A DNA stretch of 64,000 nt, from the NCBI RefSeq assembly GCF_013423955.1, contig NZ_JACCKX010000001.1, positions 3,534,001 to 3,598,000 of the forward strand. Reading direction: 5' to 3'. This stretch comes from Ottowia beijingensis (GTDB lineage Bacteria; Pseudomonadota; Gammaproteobacteria; Burkholderiales; Burkholderiaceae_C). The stretch's first letter is position 1, and the number at the start of each line of letters is the position of its first letter. The notes under the pieces were generated by a model. That model saw nothing but the letters and a program-made list of their open reading frames with translations. It had not been told where the DNA came from and did no database searches. Below are positions 17,817 through 26,710 of the stretch, piece by piece. Both the position numbers and the translations under genes were made by a program.

Positions 17817-19337
17817 AGAACATCCTCCTGATGGGCCTGACCGATCATGAGGCCGCTGCCGTCGAGATCATGATCGGCATGAACTGGCGCGACCACCGTT
17901 GCATCACGCTCAAGCGCGAGCTGTCGCTGGCCATCCCCGAGCAGCACGCCGCCGCCCGCAGCTGCGAAGCCTGCGTGCTGGATCTGTTCGGCCTGGGCAT
18001 GCGCAAGTATTCGCCGGCCAACGCCACGCGCCTGATGGAAGTGATGGCCGGCCGGCCGGCCGTGCTGCTGACCTGGGGTGACGGCGGGGGCTGGCTGGAG
18101 GCCAAGCTGCCGCTGGCCAAGGGCCAGCACATCGGCTGGGTCGGCATGCCCTACACCAGTGCCGGCCTGCGTGACGCGATCAAGAAAGTCAAGGAAGCGG
18201 CCGAACGCATGGTGCCGCCGGCGGCCGCCGCCGTGGCCGCTGCGCCCGCCGCCATGCCGGGCAGGGCGCGGCCGGTGGTGTCGCTCGACGTCGAGCCCGC
18301 GCTGCCCGCGGCGGTGGCCGAAGCCGAGCCCGCGGCCGTGCCGGCCTGGCGCCGCGCCATGGAACTGGCCGACCAGCTCAAGCGCAAGGCGGCGCCGGTG
18401 GTCAGCGCGCGGCCGGCGGCCCGCGCTGCCGTGACCGAGGCGGTGCTGGCCAACCCGCCGGCACGCCGCCCGGCAGCGCCCGTCGCGCCGCCACCCACGC
18501 CGGCTCCCGAGCCGGCACCCATGCGTGCACGTGCCTCGGCGCCGATGCCGCTGCCGAAGGCGCAAGCATCTTCCGTCTCCTGGCGCCGCCGGCCACGCGC
18601 ATGGCCACCGACGCGGTCGGACTGGGCAAGGGTGCGCTGGCGGCGCTGCTGCAGGTGTTTCCGCTGCTGCGCGACCAGCCGCTGATCGGCTTGACCGAAA
18701 AATCATTGGTCACGACGGCCCGATGCTGCTGCGCATCGGCACCGATGCGGCCTTCGTCACCCACACGCGCGCCGGCTGGCTGGCCTCCGGGCTGCCGGTG
18801 TCGGCCCTGCTGAAGCCGCTGCGCACGCCCAGGCTGGTGGAGAGCGTCCGCGCCGAACCGCTCGACCCCGACCACGTCGAGGAGACGGTGCGCCAGCGCT
18901 TCGACGGCAAGTTCCACCGCGCGCAGAAGCCGCTGGACGTGATCACCTGGGAGCTGGTGAGCGACGTGATGCGCGACATGAAGCTGCAGCGCCAGGGCGA
19001 CCTGACGTTCCAGCTGCGGCGCTTTCCCAACTTTCCGATGCTGGCCGGTGTCGGCCCGCTGGACGTGCAGCTGGCCGCCATCTGTGCCCGCATGCCGCAG
19101 TCGATCTCGGAGCTGCTGCGCGCGTTTCCGAAGCACGAGCAGGACGTGCTGCGCTTCGTGGTGCTGTGCGTGGTGTCGGGCCTGGCCAAGGTGATTCCGG
19201 GCGGGCCGGTGGCGGCCGGCGCCGTGGCGCCGCCGCGCGCGGCGCAGGCCCAGGCGCCGGTGGCCGCGGCGGCGCGCAAGCCCGAGGTGGCGGCGCGGCG
19301 CGGCTTCTTCAAATCGCTGATGGACAAGCTGTTCTAA
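17813..19337 (+). CDS. Receiver-like multidomain protein of the GTPase operon, two frameshifts in this sequence
   Basis: About 508 aa after restoring two bases. N-terminal ~125 residues (MKNILLMGLTDHEAAAVEIM, CVLDLFGLGM, AVLLTWGDG, GWVGMPYTSAGLRDAIKKV) look like a response-regulator receiver with an Asp but no conserved Lys, so possibly a pseudo-receiver. A 150-residue Ala/Pro linker follows. The C-terminal ~250 residues (LLRIGTDAAFVTHTRAGWLA, SISELLRAFPKHEQDVLRFV) form an unrecognised domain ending in a basic, hydrophobic tail. Breaks lie near 18539 and at the A5 run 18698-18702. It could be the output or scaffold of the module. Confidence 0.65.
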
Positions 19338-19349
19338 TTTTTCGACGCC

Positions 19350-19895
19350 ATGGCCAGTATCTACAAGCTCGTGTTCGCCGGCCCCGTGGGGGCGGGCAAG
19401 ACCACGGCCATCCAATCCCTGTCGGACATCGAGGTGGTGCGCACCGAGGCCAACGCCTCGGACGACGTGAAGACCCTCAAGAAGACCACCACGGTGGCGA
19501 TGGACTACGGCCTCATGAAGCTCGCCAGCGGCGACCAGGTGCGGCTGTACGGCACACCGGGGCAGAAGCGCTTCGACTTCATGTGGGACATCCTGACCGA
19601 GAACGCGCTCGGCCTGGTGCTGATGCTGCGCGGCAACTCGCCCGACCCGGTGGCCGACCTGCGCACCTACGTGACCGAGTTCCGCGACTTCATCGACCGC
19701 ACCTCGCTGGTGGTCGGCATCACGCATTCCGACCAGGGCGGCTGGCAGACGCGGCAGATGGTGTCGCGCGAGCTGGTGGCCATGGGCTTGCCGCCGACGG
19801 CCATGGACACCGACGCGCGCAGCCGCGCCCACATGGCGACGCTGGTCAAGGCGCTGATCTACGGCATCGATCCGTTCAACAACGCGGAAGAGTGA
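19350..19895 (+). CDS. Small Ras-like GTPase (MglA/CvnD-like)
   Basis: 181 aa. The P-loop GPVGAGKTT (residues 11-19), a Thr-rich switch I (KTTTVAMDYG) and the switch II-like YGTPGQKRFDFMW place it in the bacterial small GTPase group that includes conservon CvnD and, more distantly, MglA. The G4 site reads GITHSD instead of NKxD, so base specificity is not certain. A polarity or signalling switch governed by the roadblock proteins of the same operon is the likely role. Confidence 0.88.
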   Translation: MASIYKLVFAGPVGAGKTTAIQSLSDIEVVRTEANASDDVKTLKKTTTVAMDYGLMKLASGDQVRLYGTPGQKRFDFMWDILTENALGLVLMLRGNSPDPVADLRTYVTEFRDFIDRTSLVVGITHSDQGGWQTRQMVSRELVAMGLPPTAMDTDARSRAHMATLVKALIYGIDPFNNAEE

Positions 19896-20569
19896 TGAAC
19901 GAAACCCCTGTCAGCGCCGACGCCCCCGCGGACGACCCGTACCTGGTGCTCACGCCCGCCGGTGCGCTGCACGCCTACGGCGAGCGCGTGCCGGACGAGA
20001 CCAGCGCCATCCTGCAGACCCTGATGCCGCGCGGCGCCTCGCTGCGCCGCAGCGCCTGGCTGGAACTGGCGCCCGAGCACCGCACCGTGCTGGCGCGCGC
20101 GCTGTACGAAGGCTGGGTGCACGAGGTGCAGCGCGAGCTGCGCGCACCCGACGTGCGGCTCGACAACTACCTGCCGCATGCCATTGCCGGGCTGTCCGGC
20201 ACGCGCACGGCGGCGCTGGCCTCGGACGAGGGCTTCTGCCTGGCGCGCGTGGGCTATTCGGAGGAAGAGGCCGAAACCCTGTGCGTGGTGGCGGCCGATT
20301 TCTTCGACTTCGCCAAGCGGCAGAAGCAGCGCGGCTGGACGGGCACCGGCCGCGCCGTGTCGTTCCACGAAGGCATCGACATGCTGCTGCCCACCACCAC
20401 GCTGATGCTGTTCTGGGTGGATGGCACCGGCTACTGGCTGATCCTGGGCGGTGAGCCGCTGCTCAACAACCGCGCCCTGGTCGAGCTGATCTGGGGCATC
20501 CGCACCGCGGGCACCAAGTTCGCGGTGCGCGAGACCACGTCGATCGCCAGCCAGATTCTGTCGATGTAA
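19895..20569 (+). CDS. Roadblock-like protein, last gene of the GTPase operon
   Basis: 224 aa. The C-terminal half resembles a second, diverged roadblock domain: ALASDEGFCLARVGY, FHEGIDMLLPTTTLMLFWVD, YWLILGGEPLLNNRALVELI. The N-terminal part (about 1-90) is helical and unrecognised. The ATG overlaps the GTPase stop (TGATG), and an MglB- or effector-type partner is a reasonable guess. A family B repeat follows the stop. Confidence 0.6.
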   Translation: MNETPVSADAPADDPYLVLTPAGALHAYGERVPDETSAILQTLMPRGASLRRSAWLELAPEHRTVLARALYEGWVHEVQRELRAPDVRLDNYLPHAIAGLSGTRTAALASDEGFCLARVGYSEEEAETLCVVAADFFDFAKRQKQRGWTGTGRAVSFHEGIDMLLPTTTLMLFWVDGTGYWLILGGEPLLNNRALVELIWGIRTAGTKFAVRETTSIASQILSM

Positions 20570-20614
20570 GCGCCGCTGCCGTGGGCGGTGCGCGGCCTAT
20601 CTCACTCTGATGAT

Positions 20615-20676
20615 GGGGAGTATCGGTCGCCAGCGCCCGTCTGTCGGGCGCTATCGGCGGCCTATACGGGGAGTAT
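20615..20676. repeat. Family B repeat (GGGGAGTAT boxes around a GC hairpin)
   Basis: GGGGAGTAT at 20615-20623 and 20668-20676 flank the perfect hairpin AGCGCCCG/CGGGCGCT (20632-20639 with 20645-20652). It lies between the converging GTPase operon and argF. Confidence 0.85.
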
Positions 20677-20749
20677 AGGGGTGGGCCGCGTGCGGCAAGC
20701 CGGCGAGGCGGCGTCCATCTCGGGCCAGCCCGCGCCCACGATTACCGTG

Positions 20750-21682
20750 TCAGGCCAGCCGGCCCAGCAGCAGGTACTCCATGAGTGCCTTCTGCACGTG
20801 CATTCGATTTTCTGCCTCGTCCCACACCACCGATTGCGGGCCGTCGATGATCTCTGCCGTCACCTCCTCGCCTCGATGCGCGGGCAGGCAGTGCATGAAC
20901 AGCGCATCGGGCTTGGCGGCGACCATCATCTCGGCGTCGACGCACCAGTCGGCAAAGGCCTTCTTGCGGGCCTCGTTCTCGGCCTCGTAGCCCATCGAGG
21001 TCCACACATCGGTGGTCACCAGGTCGGCGCCTTCGCAGGCGCGCATCGGGTCGGCAAAGTTCTGCCAGCCCTTGTTGCCGCCGTTGCCGTCCAGCGCGGC
21101 CAGGTTGGTGTCGACCTCGTAGCCGCGCGGGGTGCTCACGCGCAGCTCGAAGCCGAGCAGCGCGGCGGCCTGCGCCCAGGTGTTGGCCATGTTGTTGCCG
21201 TCGCCGATCCAGGCCACCACCCGGCCCTGGATCGGGCCGCGGTGCTCGATGTAGGTGAAGATGTCGGCCAGGATCTGGCACGGGTGGTATTCGTTGGTCA
21301 GGCCGTTGATGACCGGCACGCGCGAATGGGCGGCGAACTGGTCGATGCGCGCCTGCTCGAAGGTGCGGATCATCACGAGGTCGACCATGCGGCTGATCAC
21401 GCGTGCCGTGTCCTCGATCGGCTCGCTGCGGCCCAGCTGGCTGTCGCCACTGGTCAGGTTGACCACGCTGCCGCCGAGCTGGTACATGCCGGCCTCGAAG
21501 CTCACGCGCGTGCGCGTGCTGGCCTTCTCGAACACCATGGCCAGCGTGCGGTCGCTCAGCGTGTGGTGCTTCTCGTAGGCCTTGAACTTGCGCTTGATCA
21601 GCGCCGCGCGCTGGAACAGGTAGGCGTACTCGTCGGCGGTGAAGTCGGCGAACTGCAGGTAGTGCTTGATCGGTGCGGTCAT
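20750..21682 (-). CDS. argF: Ornithine carbamoyltransferase
   Basis: 310 aa, intact. It makes citrulline from ornithine and carbamoyl phosphate. The carbamoyl phosphate-binding FEKASTRTRVSFE, the ornithine/phosphate HCLPAHRGEEV and the SMG-type DVWTSMGYEAE loop are all present. The gene follows argD after 7 bp, so the two form an arginine operon. The protein acts as a cytoplasmic trimer in known relatives. Confidence 0.97.
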   Translation of the reverse strand: MTAPIKHYLQFADFTADEYAYLFQRAALIKRKFKAYEKHHTLSDRTLAMVFEKASTRTRVSFEAGMYQLGGSVVNLTSGDSQLGRSEPIEDTARVISRMVDLVMIRTFEQARIDQFAAHSRVPVINGLTNEYHPCQILADIFTYIEHRGPIQGRVVAWIGDGNNMANTWAQAAALLGFELRVSTPRGYEVDTNLAALDGNGGNKGWQNFADPMRACEGADLVTTDVWTSMGYEAENEARKKAFADWCVDAEMMVAAKPDALFMHCLPAHRGEEVTAEIIDGPQSVVWDEAENRMHVQKALMEYLLLGRLA

Positions 21683-21689
21683 CGGCGCC

Positions 21690-22885
21690 TCACTCTTTCA
21701 GGAAGGCCTCGATCAGCGGCACCAGGATGGCCACGATCTCGTCGGCTTCGGCGGCGGTCAGGATCAGCGGCGGCACCAGGCGCACCACGCTGTCGGCGGT
21801 CACGCTGATCAAGAGGCCCGCGTCGGCGCAGCGCTCGGTCAGCACGCCGCACGGCTTACCAGCTCGATGCCCAGCATCAGGCCCTGGCCGCGCACTTCCT
21901 TCACGCCGGGGTTGCCGGCCAGCGCCTTCTCCAGCGCACCCTTCAGGTGCGCGCCCACCTTGGCGGCGTTGTCCAGCAGCTTCTCTTCTTCCATGATGCG
22001 GATGGTCTCGACCCCCGCGCGCATGGCCAGCGGGTTGCCGCCGAAGGTGGTGCCGTGGTTGCCGGGCTGGAAGATGTGGGCCGCCTTCGGCCCCGCAACG
22101 ACGGCGCCGATCGGCACGCCCGAGCCCAGGCCCTTGGCCAGCGGCATCACGTCGGGCACGATGCCGGCCCACTGGTGCGCGAACCACTTGCCGGTGCGGC
22201 CCATGCCGCACTGCACCTCGTCGATCATCATCAGCCAGTCCTTCTGGTCGCAGAGTTCGCGCACCTGCCTGAGGTACTCCACGCGCATCGGGTTAATGCC
22301 GCCTTCGCCCTGGATGGTCTCGAAGAACACGGCCACCACGTTGGGGTTGCCCTCGGTGGCCTTCTTCAGCGCCTCGATGTCGTTCAACGGCACGCGGATG
22401 AAGCCCTCGACCAGCGGCTCGAAACCTTTCTGGATCTTGGGGTTGCCGGTGGCGCTGAGCGTGGCGATGCTGCGGCCGTGGAAGGCTTTCTCGTAAACCA
22501 CGATCTGCGGCTTGTCGATGCCCTTGTCGTGGCCGAACTTGCGCGCCAGCTTCAGCGCGGCCTCGTTGGCCTCCAGCCCGGTGCAGCAGAAGAACACGTT
22601 GGTCATGTTGGCCAGCTCGGTCAGCTTCTTGGCCAGCACCTCGGCGTTGGGCACGTGGTAGTAGTTGCTGCCGTGGATGATCTTACCGATCTGTTCCTGC
22701 AAGGCCGGCACCAGCTTGGGGTGGTTGTGGCCCAGCGTGTTCACGGCGATGCCGCCCAGCCCGTCCAGGTAGCGCTTGCCGTTGACGTCCCACACACGGC
22801 AACCCTGGCCGCGCTCCATGGCGATCGGCAGGCGGGCGTAGGTGTTCATCGTGTGCGGCGAGGCGGCTTCGATGTGTGCGGTCAC
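21690..22885 (-). CDS. argD: Acetylornithine aminotransferase, frameshifted in this sequence
   Basis: About 398 aa. A class III PLP aminotransferase of arginine (and possibly lysine) synthesis. Evidence: LGGIAVNTLGHNHP, FHGRSIATLSATGN, MIDEVQCGMGRTGKW and the PLP lysine in PLAKGLGSGVPIGAV. A GTG start at 22885 has AAGGAG 7 nt upstream and gives VTAHIEAASPHTMN, better than the upstream in-frame Met at 22945. Near 21855-21859 one base is missing, after GIELV; the C-terminal GVLTERCADAGLLISVTADS then continues in another frame. Confidence 0.93.
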
Positions 22886-23020
22886 GGCAGGGCTCCTTGT
22901 GTCGCGGAAGGCAAAAAGAATCGGGCCCACGTGGCCCGCTGGCATGGCATTCTAGGGGCTTGGCATGGCAGGTTTCTTGCCGGTTTCGCATCACAGCAAT
23001 GCCGTGCCGCTGGGCTTCAA

Positions 23021-23039
23021 GTCTTATATAAGATACAAT
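23021..23039 (+). promoter_or_regulatory. Promoter with palindrome before the DUF3579 gene
   Basis: A perfect TCTTATATAAGA dyad runs directly into a -10-like TACAAT (23034-23039). Their overlap suggests an operator covering the promoter. It also lies about 140 bp upstream of the divergent argD. Confidence 0.45.
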
Positions 23040-23094
23040 TTTGCGGCGCCGCAACATGCCACAAGCCAGCGCGGCGCTCTTTGCGCAACCCTCC

Positions 23095-23451
23095 ATGGCG
23101 TCCACACCCTCCAGCGATCAGGTCTTCATCCGCGGCATCACGCGCGACGGGCGCGCCTTCCGCCCCAGCGACTGGGCCGAGCGCCTGGCCGGCGTGATGG
23201 CCCAGTTCCGCCCCGGCGGGGCGGCGCGGCAGGGCGCGCACATCAGCTATTCGCCCTGGTGCGTGCCCACCACGCTCGACGGCGCCAAGTGCGTGGTGGT
23301 GCACCGCGCGCTGCAGGCGCACGAGCCCATGGCCTGGGATTTCGTGATGGACTTCGCCAAGGACAACGAGCTGCAGGTCATCGAGGCCTGCCTGCTGCCT
23401 GATGCGCCCGATGCGCCCGCCGGTTCGGCGCCAGGGCAGGGCGCTGCATGA
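23095..23451 (+). CDS. DUF3579 domain protein
   Basis: 118 aa from MASTPSSDQVFIRG, the usual family start; in-frame upstream starts at 23056 (ATG) or 23041 (TTG) are possible. DUF3579 proteins are small betaproteobacterial proteins of unknown function, seen here as FIRGITRDGRAFRPSDWAER, YSPWCVPTTLDGAKCVVVH and DFAKDNELQVIEACLLPD. It is divergent from argD-argF, as I recall for other Burkholderiales. No signal peptide or membrane helix. Confidence 0.82.
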   Translation: MASTPSSDQVFIRGITRDGRAFRPSDWAERLAGVMAQFRPGGAARQGAHISYSPWCVPTTLDGAKCVVVHRALQAHEPMAWDFVMDFAKDNELQVIEACLLPDAPDAPAGSAPGQGAA

Positions 23452-23513
23452 TTTCAAGCCAAATCGGCCTCTAGCGCCTGTCCAGTCTGCGCAGACAGCT
23501 ATCAAATCAGAAG
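23452..23513 (-). repeat. Family A palindromic repeat
   Basis: TTTCAAGCCAAATCGGCCTC, TAGCGCCTG, spacer, GCGCAGACAGCTATCAAA. Reverse-orientation copy starting at the DUF3579 stop. Confidence 0.75.
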
Positions 23514-23524
23514 CAATCGCCCAC

Positions 23525-23546
23525 AAAACCGCCCGAAGGCGGTTTT
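23525..23546. terminator. Bidirectional terminator between DUF3579 gene and rpsT
   Basis: AAAACCGCC/GGCGGTTTT (23525-23533 with 23538-23546) with a CGAA tetraloop and an A-tract on one side, T-tract on the other, serving both converging genes. A second GC hairpin (CGGCGGGG/CCCCGCCG, about 23580-23608) is nearer rpsT. Confidence 0.88.
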
Positions 23547-23626
23547 CTGCTTTTTGCCGACAGCGCACCCGTATCAAACGGCGGCGGGGTGTTTGCACGC
23601 CCCGCCGGGCTGACCTGAGGTGTCCG

Positions 23627-23932
23627 TCAGGCGGCGGCTTGGGTGGCCAGGCCCTTGACCTTGGCCGACAGGCGGCTCTTGTCGCGAGCGGCCTTGTTCT
23701 TGTGGAAGATGCCCTTGTCGGCGACGCTGTCGACGACCGATTGCATCAGTGCGAAGGCGCTCTTGGCCTTCTCCAAGTCACCGGCCAGAACGGCTTTCTC
23801 GACGTTCTTCACGGTGGTGCGGTATTTGGAGCGCAGCGAGGTGTTCGCGGCGTTCAGCTTGACGTTCTGGCGGGCGCGTTTGCGGCCCGATGCCAGGCGG
23901 GGGTTCTTTTTCTTCGGCTTTCCAGCGGCCAT
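23627..23932 (-). CDS. rpsT: 30S ribosomal protein S20
   Basis: 101 aa, very basic. [37 protein letters not shown] and [16 protein letters not shown] are typical of S20, which binds 16S rRNA in the body of the small subunit. AAGGA lies 8 nt before the ATG. It is single and divergent from murJ, as in many proteobacteria. Confidence 0.98.
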   Translation of the reverse strand: MAAGKPKKKNPRLASGRKRARQNVKLNAANTSLRSKYRTTVKNVEKAVLAGDLEKAKSAFALMQSVVDSVADKGIFHKNKAARDKSRLSAKVKGLATQAAA

Positions 23933-24065
23933 TGAAGTATTCCTTTAGGTTTGAGGATGTTGTCGGCAGAACCGAGCATTCTACTCGTTGGCGGCACCTT
24001 GCGCCACTGGTTACAGGGCCTGGCGCCGCCCCGACTACACTGGCGGCCGCATTCGTGAGCCCTTC

Positions 24066-25617
24066 GTGAGTCTTTTCAAAGCCGCCTCCACCGTTTCCCT
24101 GCTGACCCTGGTCTCGCGCATCACGGGGCTGGTGCGCGATCTGCTGATGGCGTCGGCCTTCGGCGTCAGCGGGCTGACGGACGCCTTCAACGTCGCCTTC
24201 CGCATTCCCAACCTGTTGCGGCGCCTGTTTGCCGAAGGGGCATTCAGCCAGGCCTTCGTGCCGGTGCTGGCCTCGGCCAAGGCGCGCGATGGCGACGCCG
24301 CCACCAAGCTGCTGATCGACGACGTGGCCACGGCGCTGGTCTGGGTGCTGCTGGCGACCAGCGTGGTGGGCGTGATCGCGGCACCGATCCTGGTCTGGGC
24401 GCTGGCCAGCGGGCTGGATGCGAAGAGCTTCGACGCCGGCGTGCTGATGACGCGCTGGATGTTCCCCTACATCGCCTGCATGTCGCTGGTGGCGTTCTCG
24501 GCCGGCATTCTGAACACGTGGAAGCACTTTGCCGTGCCCGCGGCCACGCCGGTGCTGCTGAACCTGGCCATGATCGGGGCCGCCTGGCTGGGCGCGCCCT
24601 GGTTCGCCTCGATGGGCATCGAGCCGATCTACGCCATGGCGGCGGGGGTGATGCTGGGCGGCATCCTGCAGCTGGGCGTGCAGATTCCGGCGCTGCACCG
24701 GCGCGGGCTGCTGCCGCGCATCGGCCTCACCTGGGGCCGGCTGCGCGCCGCTTTGCCGATGCCGGCGTGCGCCAGGTGCTGACGCTGATGCTGCCGGCGC
24801 TGCTGGGCGTGGGCGTGGCGCAGCTGTCGCTGCTGATCAACACGCAGATCGCCTCGCACCTGGCGGCGGGCAGCGTGACCTGGGTGTGGTACGCCGACCG
24901 GCTGATGGAGTTTCCGACCGCGCTGCTGGGCGTGGCCCTGGGCGTGGTGCTGACGCCGCAGTTGGCCGCCGCCCGCGCCAGCGGCGACGAGGCGCGCTAT
25001 TCACAGATGCTGGACTGGGGCCTGCGCCTGGTGGTGCTGCTGGCGCTGCCGTGCGCCGCGGCGCTGCTGGCGTTTGCCACGCCGCTGATCGCCACGCTGT
25101 TCCACCACGGCCGTTTCGACGCCGGCGACGTGCAGCGCGTGGCGCTGGCGCTGATGGGCTACGGCGTGGGCCTGCTGGGGCTGGTGGCGGTGAAGGTGCT
25201 GGCGCCGGGCTATTACGCCAGCCTGGACATCCGCACGCCGGTCAAGATCGCCATTGCGGTGCTGGTCATCACGCAGTGCTTCAACCTGATCCTGGTGCCG
25301 CTGCTGCAGCACGCGGCGCTCACGCTGTCGATCGCGCTGGGGGCCATGATCAACGCCTCGTGGCTGCTGATCGGGCTGATCCGCCGCGGCAGCTACCGGC
25401 GCAGCGCGGCTGGTCGGTGTTCGGCGCGCAGGTGCTGGGCGCCACGCTGCTGATGAGCGGGTTCCTGGTCTGGGCCACGCGCAGTTTCGACTGGCTGGGC
25501 ACCGCGGCGCTGCCGCGCGCCGGCCTGCTGGCGGCCATGATCGTGGCGGCGGCGGTGATCTACTTCGGGGCGCTGCTGCTGTCGGGCGTCCAGCTGCGGG
25601 CGCTGCTGCGGCGTTGA
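24066..25617 (+). CDS. murJ: Lipid II flippase MurJ, two frameshifts in this sequence
   Basis: About 517 aa with 14 expected membrane helices. It flips lipid II to the periplasm for peptidoglycan synthesis and is usually essential. The GTG start gives MSLFKAASTVSLLTLVSRIT, followed by FGVSGLTDAFNVAFRIPNLLRRLFAEGAFSQ in the first part and AGSVTWVWYADRLMEFP later. One base is missing near 24751 (before FADAGVRQVL) and one near 25408 (before GWSVFGAQVL); both repairs restore family sequence. Divergent from rpsT. Confidence 0.94.
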
Positions 25618-25684
25618 ACCCGCGGGTTCCCCCGAATGGTGGCCCCCGATTGACGGCGCCGGCGCGCCGGCCTAAAAACCGCTC

Positions 25685-26536
25685 ATGAAGTTCGACTTCT
25701 CCACCCCCACACCGCTGCAGTACTTCACCACCCTGGTGCGCAGCGACGAGCACCTGCCGCTGCTGGAGGCCGCCGCCAGCCTGGCGCAGGACGAATACCC
25801 CGAGCTCGACGTGCAGCAGGTGCTGAGCGACGTCGACCACCTGGCCGCGCGGCTGGCGCGCCGCGTGGCCGAGGGCGCCGGCGCCGTGGACCGGCTGCGG
25901 GCGCTCAACCAGCTGTTCTTTGCCGACCTGGGTTTCGGCGGCAACGTCAACGACTACTACAACCCCGACAACAGCTACCTGCACCGCGTGCTGCACACGC
26001 GCCGTGGGATCCCCATCTCGCTGGCGGTGCTGTGGCTGGAACTGGCGCAGGGCCTGGGCCTGAACGTGCAGGGCATCGGCTTTCCCGGCCACTTTCTGGT
26101 GCAGGTGACGCTGGACGAGGGGCGGGTGGTGATCGATCCGTTCACCGGCCAGTCGCTCGGCCGGGGCGAGTTGCGCGAGCGCATCGAGGAGTTCCACCCG
26201 CAGCTGCCCTACACCCCCAGCAGCGACCTGCCGCTGGCGCTGTACCTGCGGCCCACCAGCCCGCGCCAGATCCTCGCGCGCATTCTGCGCAACCTGCAGG
26301 ACATCCACCGCACGCAGGAGGACTGGCAGCGCTTCGTGCCGGTGCAGGACCGGCTCATCGCGCTGCTGCCCGATGCGTGGACCGAATACCGCGACCGCGG
26401 CCTGGCCCTGGCCGAGCTGGGCGAGCGCGCCCGTGCGCGGGCCGATCTGTCGCTGTACCTGCAGGAAGCGGGCGACACCAGCGACCGCGAGGCGATGGCG
26501 GACCGGCTGGCAGAGCTGGGGCGCTCGATGTCGTGA
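25685..26536 (+). CDS. SirB1-family transglutaminase-like protein
   Basis: 283 aa, intact. The N-terminal transglutaminase-like fold (LRALNQLFFADLGFGGNVND, RRGIPISLAVLWLELAQ, GIGFPGHFLVQV) is followed by a TPR-like helical C-terminal part (QDRLIALLPDAWTEYRDRGL). This is the UPF0162/SirB1 family; its biochemical role is not established. It lies 67 bp after murJ on the same strand. A family B repeat lies after the stop. Confidence 0.88.
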   Translation: MKFDFSTPTPLQYFTTLVRSDEHLPLLEAAASLAQDEYPELDVQQVLSDVDHLAARLARRVAEGAGAVDRLRALNQLFFADLGFGGNVNDYYNPDNSYLHRVLHTRRGIPISLAVLWLELAQGLGLNVQGIGFPGHFLVQVTLDEGRVVIDPFTGQSLGRGELRERIEEFHPQLPYTPSSDLPLALYLRPTSPRQILARILRNLQDIHRTQEDWQRFVPVQDRLIALLPDAWTEYRDRGLALAELGERARARADLSLYLQEAGDTSDREAMADRLAELGRSMS

Positions 26537-26584
26537 GGGCGCTGCGTGGCGCAGCTTGCCGCAGCGGTGGGCTTGGCAAAAATA

Positions 26585-26645
26585 GGGAGTATGCATCGCC
26601 AGCACCCGTCTGGCGGGTGCTGGCGGGCAGGATGATGGGGAGTAT
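26585..26645. repeat. Family B repeat
   Basis: GGGAGTAT at 26585-26592 and GGGGAGTAT at 26637-26645 around the perfect 10-bp hairpin CCAGCACCCG/CGGGTGCTGG (26599-26608 with 26614-26623). It separates converging genes and may also terminate transcripts. The C-to-A and G-to-T changes relative to other copies keep pairing, a compensatory change. Confidence 0.88.
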
Positions 26646-26710
26646 ATGGCCGCAGCCTGAAGGCCAGCCCGTGCCCGCGGGTCCTTGAGCGCCTCAGCGC
26701 CCGCCGTCGC

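Noticed and set aside
19350..19895. Calling the GTPase a true MglA
   Set aside because: G4 reads THSD and the sequence is nearer to the CvnD-type ATP/GTP-binding group. MglA-like is kept only as a broad comparison.
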